Positions 7,360 through 14,074 of a stretch of DNA of 14,074 nt are shown piece by piece; the first letter of the stretch is position 1; the number at the start of each line of letters is the position of its first letter. The notes under the pieces are model-generated. The model saw only the letters and a program-made list of their open reading frames with translations, searched no databases and had not been told where the DNA came from. This DNA comes from Actinomycetes bacterium (GTDB taxonomy: Bacteria; Actinomycetota; Actinomycetes; Propionibacteriales; Propionibacteriaceae), in the NCBI GenBank assembly GCA_009785885.1, contig WQUE01000097.1:1-14074 (forward strand), read 5' to 3'. Both the position numbers and the translations under genes were made by a program.

Positions 7360-8741
7360 GCGCACAGACGGTGGCCGCGGTGGCACCGGCGGTGACGGCG
7401 CGGGCGCCCGGTAAGCGGCCGTCCCTCGGCAGGAGCTTCCTGGAGGTGTGGCGTTCGGGCAGCGTCTGGTATGCGCTCGGCGAGATGGTCATGGCGTTCG
7501 TGTTCGCCCTGATCCTCGGCGCGATCCTGCTGGTGGTGAGCAACCCCGACATCCTGGCGAAGGCGTCGTACCTGTTCTCCCAACCGAGCGACTTCTTCGT
7601 GGCGGCCTGGGAGCGGATAGCGTCGACGTACTCGGCACTGGCGAAAGGGTCGGTCGGCTCGTGGTATGCGTTGACCGAGACGACGTCCCGCGCGGCACCG
7701 CTGATCCTGGCCGGGTTGGGGGTCGGGCTCGGCTTCCGCGTCGGCCTGTTCAACATCGGCGGCCAGGGCCAGGCGATCTGGGGGACGATCCTGGCCGGCT
7801 ACGTCGGGTTCCGCTTCGACTGGCCGATGCCGCTCCACCTGCCGGCGGCGATCCTCGCCGGGTTGCTCGGCGGGGCCGTGTGGGCGGGACTGGCCGGGTT
7901 CCTGCGGGCGCGGTTCGGGGCCAACGAGGTCATCACGACGATCATGTTGAACTACATCGCGAGCGGGATGCTGATGTACCTGCTGATGACGACCGCCTTC
8001 CGCCGGCCCGGGCGCACCGATCCGATCAGCCCGGCGATCACCTGGTCGGCGACGCTTCCGCGCATCGCGGGCACGCGGCTGCACCTCGGGTTCCTGATCG
8101 CGCTGCTGGCGGCGCTCGCCGCATGGTGGCTGCTGGAGCGCACGAGACTCGGCTTCCAGATCCGGGCGGTCGGGTCCAATGCGGACGCCGCGGCGACCGC
8201 CGGCATGAGCGTCCCGTTCGTGTTGACGATCGCGATGGTGATCGCGGGTTCCCTGTGCGGCCTGGCGGGGACCGTGATCATCCTGATGCCCGACTCGCTC
8301 GGCGGGTCGAACCCGCTGTCGGTCGGGATGGTCGGCACGGTGGGTTTCGACGCGATCACCGTGGCCCTGCTGGGACGCAGCAAGCCGGGCGGCACCGTGC
8401 TGGCCGGGCTGTTGTTCGGGGCGCTCAACGCGGGTGCGCAGAGCATGCAGTCGGTCGCCGGCACGCCGCTGGAGCTGGCGAGCGTCCTGCAGGCCCTCAT
8501 CGTGATGTTCGTGGCGGCGCCGATGCTCGTCCGGACGCTGGCACCGTTCCTGAAGCGTCGCGCGATCGTCGAGGTGACGCGCCTGGACGACTCGGTGCTG
8601 GACCCCGTCGTCGCACCGTCCGCGTCTGCGGCGTCCGCATCCGTGGCGTCCGCCACCGCATCGTCTGCCCCGCCGGGGGACCCACCGGCCGGCTCCGCCC
8701 CGGCCGTGACCGCTCCGACCTCGGAAGGAGGCGCGCGATGA
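7356..8741 (+). CDS. Nucleoside ABC transporter permease 1 (NupP/YufP-like)
   Basis: This is a 461-residue inner-membrane permease of the BPD_transp_2 family, one half of the transport channel. ATG 7356 overlaps the ATPase stop as ATGA, so translation is probably coupled. A cytoplasmic N-terminal stretch of about 40 residues precedes the first helix (MVMAFVFALILGAILLVV). An extracytoplasmic segment follows, then the family motifs FRVGLFNIGGQGQ and GANEVITTIMLNYIA. The latter is a conserved loop expected to contact the ATPase. The core ends near residue 405. The last 40 or so residues are Ala/Ser/Pro-rich and low in complexity (nt about 8611-8738), likely a disordered cytoplasmic tail. The length is longer than the roughly 350 residues of Bacillus relatives because of the two terminal extensions. 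Confidence 0.92.
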   Translation: MSAQTVAAVAPAVTARAPGKRPSLGRSFLEVWRSGSVWYALGEMVMAFVFALILGAILLVVSNPDILAKASYLFSQPSDFFVAAWERIASTYSALAKGSVGSWYALTETTSRAAPLILAGLGVGLGFRVGLFNIGGQGQAIWGTILAGYVGFRFDWPMPLHLPAAILAGLLGGAVWAGLAGFLRARFGANEVITTIMLNYIASGMLMYLLMTTAFRRPGRTDPISPAITWSATLPRIAGTRLHLGFLIALLAALAAWWLLERTRLGFQIRAVGSNADAAATAGMSVPFVLTIAMVIAGSLCGLAGTVIILMPDSLGGSNPLSVGMVGTVGFDAITVALLGRSKPGGTVLAGLLFGALNAGAQSMQSVAGTPLELASVLQALIVMFVAAPMLVRTLAPFLKRRAIVEVTRLDDSVLDPVVAPSASAASASVASATASSAPPGDPPAGSAPAVTAPTSEGGAR

Positions 8742-10126
8742 GCCCGCAGACCGGACGGTTCCCGATGGAGCCCACGTCCTCCGGGCCTCAGGCGCCCGCC
8801 TTGGGCGACCTGGAGGCGAGGCTGCACGAGCAGGAGTTGTCCGTCGACGCCTCCCTGGAGCATGCCGAGTCGCCCGAGGCGCGAGGCCACCGGCTGACGA
8901 TGGGCGTGCTGCTCGCCGTGGTCGGCGTGCTGTTGGGTGTGCTGTCGCTGTACACGCACGGCCCGGCCTCGTTCTCGCTGTCCGACGCGTTGGCGACGGT
9001 GAAGCTCCCGACGTTCTCCCTGCCTGGTGTCGCGGCGGTCGCGGCGGGCGCCGTGTTGTGCCTGCTCGCGGCTGCGGCGTTGTTCGTGAAGGGTGTTCCG
9101 CCGAAGCTGCGGGTCGTGCTGAACGTCTTGGCCGGGCTCGCGTTCGTGATCGGTTTCTTGGCGTGGGCGGCGACCTCGCAGAAGGTCACGGCGGGCAACG
9201 CGCCGATGCCGTTCCAGGTCAGCAACCAGTTCGCCGGGATGATGGCGTACGCCACGCCGCTGATCCTCGGCGCACTGGCCGGCGTGATGGGGGAGAACGC
9301 GGGCGTCGTGAACGTCGCGATCGAGGGCCAGTTCCTGACCGGGGCGTTCTCGGCGGCCCTGGTCGGTACGCTGACCAAGTCGATCACCGCGGCGCTGATC
9401 GCGGGCATGGTCACGGGCGTGCTCATGGGCGTGCTGCTGGCGCTGTTCTCGATCAAGTACCTGGTCGACCAGGTGGTGCTCGGCGTCGTGCTGAACCTGT
9501 TCGCGACCGGCCTGACCGGCTTCCTGTACACGCAGTTCATGTCGACGAACGCGCAGCGCTACAACCTGTCGCCGGTGATGGCGAAGATTCCGATCCCCGG
9601 GTTGTCGAAGATCCCGTTCCTGGGGCCGATCATCTTCGACCAGACGATCCTGGCGTACCTGGCGCTCGTCTGCATCCCGCTGGTGTGGTTCCTGCTGTAC
9701 CGCACGAAGTGGGGCCTGCACGTCCGTGCCGTCGGCGAGCACCCCGAGGCGGCCGACACCGTCGGCCTGAACGTCCGGGCGATCCGGTGGCAGGCGGTAC
9801 TGGTCGGCGGTCTGCTCGCGGGCCTGGGCGGCACGTTCTTCACGGTCGGTTCGACGGGCGGGTTCGTGAAGGGCATCTCGTCGGGCTACGGCTTCATCGC
9901 GCTGGCCGCGCTGATCATGGGCCGGTGGAAGCCGGGCCTGGCGGCGCTGATGGCGCTCTTCTTCGGCTTCGTCGCCCAGTTGGCCGGGCAGGTCCAGACG
10001 CTGGGCACGCCCGTGAACAGCCAATTCCTGCTGATCCTGCCGTACGTGGCGACGATCATCGCGGTCGCCGGGCTGGTGGGGCGGGTGGTCGCCCCGAAGG
10101 CCGACGGCGTGAACTACGTGAAGTGA
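8738..10126 (+). CDS. Nucleoside ABC transporter permease 2 (NupQ/YufQ-like)
   Basis: This is a 462-residue permease that should pair with permease 1. ATG 8738 overlaps the preceding stop as ATGA and has an excellent ribosome-binding site, GGAAGGAGG, at 8723-8731. The same frame is open upstream through permease 1, but only the part from 8738 is membrane-protein-like. A charged cytoplasmic N-terminus of about 50 residues precedes three extra helices (about 52-145). The conserved core then begins at AYATPLILGALAGVMGENAG. Family motifs are NVAIEGQF and VDQVVLGVVLNLFATGL. It is longer than the roughly 320 residues of Bacillus NupQ because of the N-terminal part; from memory, actinobacterial relatives often carry such an extension. 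The deaminase gene follows after seven bases. Confidence 0.92.
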   Translation: MSPQTGRFPMEPTSSGPQAPALGDLEARLHEQELSVDASLEHAESPEARGHRLTMGVLLAVVGVLLGVLSLYTHGPASFSLSDALATVKLPTFSLPGVAAVAAGAVLCLLAAAALFVKGVPPKLRVVLNVLAGLAFVIGFLAWAATSQKVTAGNAPMPFQVSNQFAGMMAYATPLILGALAGVMGENAGVVNVAIEGQFLTGAFSAALVGTLTKSITAALIAGMVTGVLMGVLLALFSIKYLVDQVVLGVVLNLFATGLTGFLYTQFMSTNAQRYNLSPVMAKIPIPGLSKIPFLGPIIFDQTILAYLALVCIPLVWFLLYRTKWGLHVRAVGEHPEAADTVGLNVRAIRWQAVLVGGLLAGLGGTFFTVGSTGGFVKGISSGYGFIALAALIMGRWKPGLAALMALFFGFVAQLAGQVQTLGTPVNSQFLLILPYVATIIAVAGLVGRVVAPKADGVNYVK

Positions 10127-10133
10127 GGCGCGC

Positions 10134-10538
10134 ATGGGGATCGACTGGGACGGGCTACGGGCGGCGGCGCGGGATGTGTGCGCGCGGGCGTACGCACCGT
10201 ACTCGCACTACCCGGTCGGGGCGGCCGGTCTGGCCGACGACGGACGGGTCGTGGCGGGCTGCAACGTGGAGAACGCCGGCTACGGGGTGACGTTGTGCGC
10301 CGAGTGTGGCCTCGTGAGCGCGCTCGTGGCCTCCGGTGGGGGGCGGCTCGTCGCCGTGGCGTGCGTCAACGGCGCGGGGGAGACCATCATGCCGTGCGGT
10401 CGCTGCCGCCAGCTCCTGTGGGAGCATGGCGGGCCCAGCATGCTGCTGGACACGCCGCAGGGCGTGCTGCCGATGACCCAGGTGCTCCCGCAGGCGTTCG
10501 ACGAGGGGGACCTGGAGGCGGTCGCCGCGGACGCCTGA
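10134..10538 (+). CDS. cdd: Cytidine deaminase
   Basis: This is a 134-residue cytosolic zinc enzyme that hydrolyses cytidine and deoxycytidine to uridine and deoxyuridine in pyrimidine salvage. The tetrameric-type CDA signature is complete. Zinc ligands are C55 in the CAE motif and C88 and C91 in PCGRC; the catalytic proton shuttle is E57. The substrate-binding segment is N44-V-E46-NAGYG. Length matches the compact homotetrameric class rather than the longer E. coli dimeric class. ATG 10134 lies seven bases after the permease stop, within GAGGCGCGC, a usable ribosome-binding site. Placement at the end of the importer operon supports pyrimidine nucleosides as at least part of the imported substrates. 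No deoA, udp or add gene follows within the window; the next gene is on the opposite strand. Confidence 0.95.
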   Translation: MGIDWDGLRAAARDVCARAYAPYSHYPVGAAGLADDGRVVAGCNVENAGYGVTLCAECGLVSALVASGGGRLVAVACVNGAGETIMPCGRCRQLLWEHGGPSMLLDTPQGVLPMTQVLPQAFDEGDLEAVAADA

Positions 10539-10550
10539 GGTGTGCCTCGG
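10535..10550 (+). terminator. Weak hairpin at the end of the nucleoside cluster
   Basis: CTGAGG at 10535-10540, overlapping the cdd stop, can pair with CCTCGG at 10545-10550 around TGTG, with one T-G wobble. It is the only stem noticed in the 66-bp gap between the convergent cdd and alkylation-repair genes, and it is short. Confidence 0.25.
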
Positions 10551-10604
10551 ACAGCTCGCCGCCATGAACCAGGCGCTTCGCGTCCACCCGATACTCGGTC
10601 GGCG

Positions 10605-11288
10605 TCAACCCAGATGTTTGAGCGCCTCCCTGCGGCTGAGCGGACTGAGGTCGTGGCTAGCCACGAAGGCCGCGACCCACGCGGGATCCGTGCGGGCATA
10701 ATCGCGTAGGGCCCAACCGATGGCCTTGCGGATGAAGAACTCCGGATCGGTGGCATTGGGCAGGACGACCTCGGCGAGCAGGCCGGTGTCCGTGCGCGGG
10801 CCGCGCTGGAGCTGCGACAGGATCGCCAGGCGGCGTATCCAGAGACTGTCGTCGCGTGCCCAGGTCCGCACGCGGCCGGCGGCCGGCCCCGGGTGGGCGT
10901 CGTGCAGCGCCGCGACGCGGTGGGCGATGTCGTCCACGTAGTCCCACCAGGCGCCGGTCCGTGCCTGGTGCTCGTGCAGTCCGGCAAGTTCCCAGCGGCC
11001 GAGCGCAGCCGGCAGTCCGGTCAGGTCGATGGCGGCGTAGCGCTCCTCGCGCCAGGTGGCGTGATCGAAAAGATCCATCGAGGTCGCGACAAGGTCATCC
11101 AGGGTGGTGTGACGGGCGGTGGCGGCCCGGTGGACGAGTCGGCGCACCTCCGGTCGGGGCACGCCGAGGAACGGCATGGCCGACTTCATGTAGGCCTGCT
11201 GCCCGACGGCACGGCCCGGATCGGCCCGGCCGGTCAGCTGCCCGCGGATCTCGCCCGCCAGGGTCGTGGTGCTCGATGCGGAGGACAT
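10605..11288 (-). CDS. AlkD-like DNA alkylation repair protein (HEAT-like repeats)
   Basis: This protein of about 227 residues belongs to the DNA alkylation repair family (AlkC/AlkD type), glycosylases that remove N3- and N7-alkylated purines using an all-helical HEAT-like fold. Numbering from ATG 11288, typical segments are PFLGVPRPEVRRLV, WREERYAAIDL, W114-W115-D116-Y-V-D119, DDSLWIRRLAILSQL and a C-terminal FFIRKAIGWALRDYA. The WWD-x-V-D segment matches the region carrying the DNA-contacting Trp and catalytic Asp of Bacillus AlkD. The frame continues far upstream over mntH, but that part is antisense shadow. ATG 11288 is preferred because CACAAT lies seven bases before it on the minus strand; ATG 11297 is the alternative and adds three residues. 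It is divergent from mntH and convergent with cdd. Confidence 0.9.
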   Translation of the reverse strand: MSSASSTTTLAGEIRGQLTGRADPGRAVGQQAYMKSAMPFLGVPRPEVRRLVHRAATARHTTLDDLVATSMDLFDHATWREERYAAIDLTGLPAALGRWELAGLHEHQARTGAWWDYVDDIAHRVAALHDAHPGPAAGRVRTWARDDSLWIRRLAILSQLQRGPRTDTGLLAEVVLPNATDPEFFIRKAIGWALRDYARTDPAWVAAFVASHDLSPLSRREALKHLG

Positions 11289-11295
11289 GGGTCCC

Positions 11296-11301
11296 ATTGT
11301 G
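11296..11301 (-). promoter_or_regulatory. Possible leaderless -10 (CACAAT) for the alkylation-repair gene
   Basis: On the minus strand CACAAT is followed by seven bases and then ATG 11288, the leaderless spacing seen for mntH. There is no clear ribosome-binding site, which fits. The first base departs from the TAnnnT consensus, and no good -35 is seen. Confidence 0.4.
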
Positions 11302-11302
11302 G

Positions 11303-11320
11303 CAGGTTGCTGGCGACCTG
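11303..11320. promoter_or_regulatory. 18-bp imperfect dyad between divergent promoters (candidate operator)
   Basis: CAGGTTGC and GCGACCTG are 8-bp arms around TG, with 15 of 16 arm bases needed for perfect symmetry in place (one mismatched pair). The site lies between the two predicted -10 elements, beside that of the repair gene. A second inverted repeat, GGACGG at 11324-11329 with CCGTCC at 11333-11338, sits just downstream, near the -35 area of mntH. Neither matches a metal-repressor box that I recognise. Confidence 0.4.
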
Positions 11321-11345
11321 GCGGGACGGACGCCGTCCGGTCCGA

Positions 11346-11351
11346 TAGTCT
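11346..11351 (+). promoter_or_regulatory. Probable leaderless -10 (TAGTCT) for mntH
   Basis: TAGTCT fits TAnnnT and ends six bases before GTG 11358, so transcription would start at or next to the start codon. There is no ribosome-binding site upstream of that GTG, in agreement. With no leader, a manganese riboswitch of the yybP-ykoY type is excluded at this promoter. Confidence 0.55.
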
Positions 11352-11357
11352 GGGCTG

Positions 11358-12581
11358 GTGCCGCCCACGGTGCCCCCTCGTCGTCCCAAAGCCATGACGT
11401 GGCTGTGGGGTCCGGCGTTCGTCGCCTCGGTCGCCTACGTCGACCCGGGCAACGTCGCGGCCAACCTCACCGCGGGGGCACGTTTCGGCTATCGGCTCGT
11501 GTGGGTGCTCGCGCTTGCGAACCTGACCGCCATGGTTGTGCAGTACCTGTCGGCGAAGCTGGGCCTGGTGACCGGGCGGAGCCTGCCCGAGGTGCTCGGG
11601 CAGCGGCTGCGGCGAGGACCCAAGGCGCTGTACCTGGTGCAGGCCGAGGTGGTCGCGATCGCGACCGACCTGGCGGAGGTGATCGGCGGGGCGCTCGCAT
11701 GCCACATTCTGTTCGGGTTGCCCCTCATCGCGGGCGGTGTGATCGTCGGCCTGGTGTCGATCGGCCTCTTGGCGATCCAGTCGCAGCACGGCGAGAAGGC
11801 CTTCGAACGCGTCATCATCGGCCTGCTCATGGTGATCGCGCTCGGCTTCGTCACCGGGCTGTTCTATGTGCACGTGGACTGGGGCGAAACGGCGGCCGGC
11901 CTGGTCCCGGGGTTCACCGGTCAGCAGTCCGTGCTGTTGGCCGCCTCGATGCTCGGGGCGACCGTGATGCCGCACGCGATCTATGCGCACTCATCGCTGG
12001 CCCTCGACCGGTACGGCGCGGTCGAGGAGTCCGCCATGCGCGGTGTCCTGCGCGGCACGCAGGTGGAGACGGGTGTGGCCATGGTTCTGGCGGGCACGGT
12101 CAACATCGCCATGCTGCTGCTCGCCGCGGCGGCGCTGCCGGGCGCCGGCGACACCGACTCGATCCTGGGTGCCCACGCCGCCATCGTGCGCATGCTGGGG
12201 GCGCCCGTCGGTGCCATCTTCGCGATCGGGCTGCTTGCGTCCGGCCTCGCCTCGACGGCCGTCGGCGCCTACGCCGGATCGACGATCATCGGCGGCCTGC
12301 TCCACAAGCGCGTCCCGATCATGGTCATGCGGCTGGTGACGCTCGTCCCGGCCCTCGTCATCCTCGCGCTCGGCGCCGAGCCGACCTGGGCCCTGGTGAT
12401 CAGCCAGGTCGTGCTGTCGTTCGGTATTCCCTTCGCGCTGATCCCACTGGTCCACCTGAGCAGCGGTCCGGTCATGGGCGCCCACGCCAACCGGCCGCCG
12501 CTGCGGATCGTGGCCTGGGCGGCCGTCGTCCTCATCGTCGGGCTGAACCTCGCGCTGCTCTGGTTGATCATGGTGGGGTGA
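11358..12581 (+). CDS. mntH: Nramp-family manganese (divalent metal) transporter MntH
   Basis: This is a 407-residue proton-coupled importer of Mn2+ (and to some degree Fe2+) in the cytoplasmic membrane. The unwound first-helix metal site is D29-P-G-N32 (VASVAYVDPGNVAANLTAGA). The helix-6 site is A201-T-V-M204-P-H206; the Met marks the manganese/iron-selective Nramp type rather than the magnesium type. About 11 hydrophobic segments and the length fit the family. GTG 11358 is chosen because a -10-like TAGTCT lies six bases upstream and the short basic N-terminus (VPPRRPK) leads straight into helix 1; ATG 11394 would cut close to that helix. It stands alone, divergent from the alkylation-repair gene and convergent with the beta-helix gene. 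A regulator gene such as mntR is not in the window. Confidence 0.95.
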   Translation: MPPTVPPRRPKAMTWLWGPAFVASVAYVDPGNVAANLTAGARFGYRLVWVLALANLTAMVVQYLSAKLGLVTGRSLPEVLGQRLRRGPKALYLVQAEVVAIATDLAEVIGGALACHILFGLPLIAGGVIVGLVSIGLLAIQSQHGEKAFERVIIGLLMVIALGFVTGLFYVHVDWGETAAGLVPGFTGQQSVLLAASMLGATVMPHAIYAHSSLALDRYGAVEESAMRGVLRGTQVETGVAMVLAGTVNIAMLLLAAAALPGAGDTDSILGAHAAIVRMLGAPVGAIFAIGLLASGLASTAVGAYAGSTIIGGLLHKRVPIMVMRLVTLVPALVILALGAEPTWALVISQVVLSFGIPFALIPLVHLSSGPVMGAHANRPPLRIVAWAAVVLIVGLNLALLWLIMVG

Positions 12582-12586
12582 CGCCG

Positions 12587-12632
12587 GACGGCGCGCCGTC
12601 AGCCCCTGGAGCCGGGCCGGCGGCGCGCCGTC
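12587..12632. terminator. Bidirectional terminator-like stem-loop with self-palindromic arms
   Basis: GACGGCGCGCCGTC at 12587-12600 is itself a perfect 14-bp palindrome. It can pair with GGCGGCGCGCCGTC at 12619-12632, which carries the same core, giving a 14-pair stem with one T-G wobble. GCCC at 12602-12605 and GGGC at 12614-12617 extend the helix inside. It lies between the convergent stops of mntH and the beta-helix gene and would serve both strands. No T-tract is present. Confidence 0.65.
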
Positions 12633-12641
12633 GGGGAGGTG

Positions 12642-14074
12642 TTACCGCCAGACGCCGTTGGAGTACCACACGACCTGGCGTGCGATGTCGCGGAAGTTGG
12701 TGTCGACCTGACCGCCCACGTTGTTGATCACGTTCGTGATCGTGCCCGGGCCGGACAGGTTGATCGTCAGCAGGTTGGTCATCTGCACGCCCGGCGTGTC
12801 CGGCACCTCGAAGGCGTTCGACACGACGATGCCCGGGTTGACCGGCGTGTAGATGTAGCTGCCCAGGCCGTAGCCCTGGAACGTCTTCACGGAGTCGGCC
12901 ACCTTGAACGCGGCGTAGCCGAGGACGCCGTCGTGCTGATAGGCGTCTTGGGTCGGCGGGTCGTACGGCAGTTCGTTCTGGAAGAAGATGACCGTGCCGC
13001 CTTGTCCGTTCCAGATCACGTTGTACTTCTGGAAGTGTTCGACGAACAGGCCGGTCGCGGTGACGTTGTTGCCGTTGACGACCAGACCGGTGTCGGAGGT
13101 GTTGATGTCCCAACCGACCGAACCGGGGACGCCGTGGTCGGCGCGCCAGATCCACAGGTGGTCGAGGATCGCGTTGCTCGTGTTGACTTCCAGGGCGACC
13201 GTGGCCTTGCCGACGTGCGGCCCGCCGATGCGGAAGAACACGTCCTGCAGCGCGACCGGGTTGCCCGGGTCGTTGTTGGCCTTGCCGTTGTTCGGGTTCT
13301 TCGAGCCGATCTGCATGAGCACCGGCGAGTTGAGGGGCCCGGCGTCGGCCGTGAGGCCGGCGATGTCGATGCCGACGACATCGCCCGTGGTCAGGACGGC
13401 GTTCCCCCTGGCGGCGGTGAGCGTGGCGAAGCCGAGCCCGAGCACGACGGTGTTCGCCTTCTTCACGTCGATCGAGTCGGCGTAGGTGTACACGCCGGGC
13501 GTCAGGATCAGGTTGAGCCCGCGGGCCAACGCGGCGTTGATCGTCTGGGCCGAATCGGACGGCGAGGCGACGAAGAACGACGACAGCGGGATCGATGCGC
13601 CCGGCGTGGGGCCGTTCGCCCACGAGACGCCGGAGGAGTTCGTCTGCATCGACGGCACGAAGACGCTCCAGGTGCCCGCCGCGTCGATGAAGAGGTACGG
13701 ACGCTCCTTGCTCACCGGTGTCGTGTCGAGGGTCGTGTAGGCGTGGCCGTTGCCGAAGTCATTCGCGGGGGCGTTCGTCGTCCCGGAGAAGACCTGGTTC
13801 CACACGTAGTTCATCCCGTTCTTCGGGATGAGGCTCGTGTTGCGCATGTAGAACTGCTGCTGGGAGCCCATGGTGACCGCACCGTTCAGGATCGAGTCGG
13901 CCACGTAGCCGCCGGAGGCGTAGTTCGGGTTCTGGCACCACGGCATGAACGTGGTCGAGCCGTTGACCTGGACGCGCCGCATCGGCGCGGCCTGCGACAC
14001 GGCCCACATCTCGTTGCCGCTGTTGCAGCCGACCGGCCAGCCCGGGTCGTCCTTGATGGGCGTGACGTTGATCG
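12642..14074 (-). CDS. Predicted secreted right-handed beta-helix (pectin-lyase-like) protein, 5' partial
   Basis: The frame is open to the window end, so the N-terminus and any signal peptide are missing. ATG 14009 is not a likely true start, because upstream codons (including NVTPIKDDPGWPVGC) read as normal protein. About 477 codons are visible. Strings of short beta-strands typify a right-handed beta-helix: TPGVYTYADSIDVKKANTVV, then VLGLGFATL, ALQDVFFRIGGPHVGKATVA and DTGLVVNGNNVTATGLFVEH. The end is a run of IxNVxN-type turns. I recall close relatives in Streptomyces and other actinobacteria, variously named adenylyl cyclase or coagulation factor 5/8 protein; neither name describes this domain. 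The fold suggests polysaccharide binding or cleavage, perhaps related to GH55-type glucanases, but I cannot assign a reaction or catalytic residues. The conserved ADHG, EHFQKYNVIWNG and FFQNELPYDPP segments are candidates for the active groove. Confidence 0.85.
   Translation of the reverse strand, partial: INVTPIKDDPGWPVGCNSGNEMWAVSQAAPMRRVQVNGSTTFMPWCQNPNYASGGYVADSILNGAVTMGSQQQFYMRNTSLIPKNGMNYVWNQVFSGTTNAPANDFGNGHAYTTLDTTPVSKERPYLFIDAAGTWSVFVPSMQTNSSGVSWANGPTPGASIPLSSFFVASPSDSAQTINAALARGLNLILTPGVYTYADSIDVKKANTVVLGLGFATLTAARGNAVLTTGDVVGIDIAGLTADAGPLNSPVLMQIGSKNPNNGKANNDPGNPVALQDVFFRIGGPHVGKATVALEVNTSNAILDHLWIWRADHGVPGSVGWDINTSDTGLVVNGNNVTATGLFVEHFQKYNVIWNGQGGTVIFFQNELPYDPPTQDAYQHDGVLGYAAFKVADSVKTFQGYGLGSYIYTPVNPGIVVSNAFEVPDTPGVQMTNLLTINLSGPGTITNVINNVGGQVDTNFRDIARQVVWYSNGVWR

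Noticed and set aside
7448..8737. Upstream extension of permease 2 through permease 1
   Set aside because: It is Arg/Gly/Asp-rich with no membrane character. ATG 8738 has a strong ribosome-binding site and the usual ATGA overlap.
10387..10608. Minus-strand ORF starting TPTEYRVDAKRLVHGGELSE, starting in the cdd-repair gene gap
   Set aside because: The first 24 or so residues look protein-like and briefly suggested a gene remnant, but the rest is a shadow of cdd and I recognise no family.
11289..11990. N-terminal extension of the alkylation-repair protein over mntH
   Set aside because: The extension is the antisense of mntH and rich in Arg, His and Gln. The AlkD-like domain begins after ATG 11288.
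10856..12727. 623-residue plus-strand open frame over the repair gene and mntH
   Set aside because: It crosses two well-supported genes in another frame and is Arg/Pro/Ala-rich without any recognisable domain.

Overview
The window looks like chromosome from a high-GC Gram-positive actinobacterium. GC is very high throughout, third codon positions are almost all G or C, GTG starts are common, and several genes have a -10-like hexamer only 6-7 nt before the start codon, as expected for leaderless mRNAs. The family cannot be fixed from sequence alone. No tRNA, rRNA, CRISPR array, transposase or phage gene was found.

Layout. (i) 1-2757 (+): the 3' part of a large mosaic cell-surface protein. It has a PstS-like periplasmic-binding fold, a Pro/Thr linker, a DUF3298/RsiV-like region, four Ig-like or repeat modules, and a C-terminal anchor. 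(ii) 2902-4272 (+): a CNNM/CBS/CorC-type membrane protein. (iii) 4449-10538 (+): a nucleoside-uptake and salvage cluster. It encodes a BMP-family lipoprotein receptor, a double-domain ABC ATPase, two BPD_transp_2 permeases and cytidine deaminase. (iv) 10605-11288 (-): an AlkD-like DNA alkylation repair protein, divergent from (v) 11358-12581 (+): an Nramp manganese transporter, MntH. (vi) 12642-14074 (-): the 3' part of a predicted right-handed beta-helix protein, convergent with mntH, with a strong shared stem-loop between the two.

The nucleoside cluster is the functional core. The lipoprotein captures nucleosides outside the membrane. The two permeases and the ATPase import them, and cytidine deaminase converts (deoxy)cytidine to (deoxy)uridine inside. 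The last four genes are tightly packed, with two ATGA overlaps and one 7-bp gap. The lipoprotein gene is set apart by about 150 bp holding a 16-bp perfect palindrome and a strong GC-rich hairpin, an arrangement suited to making more binding protein than transporter.

The genes are mostly familiar families. The parts most worth a second look are the mosaic surface protein with its altered anion-binding motif, a possible leaderless upstream ORF that overlaps the lipoprotein start by GTGA, the hairpin region inside the transporter cluster, and an 18-bp dyad between the divergent repair and manganese genes. I did not find an obviously new multi-gene system.
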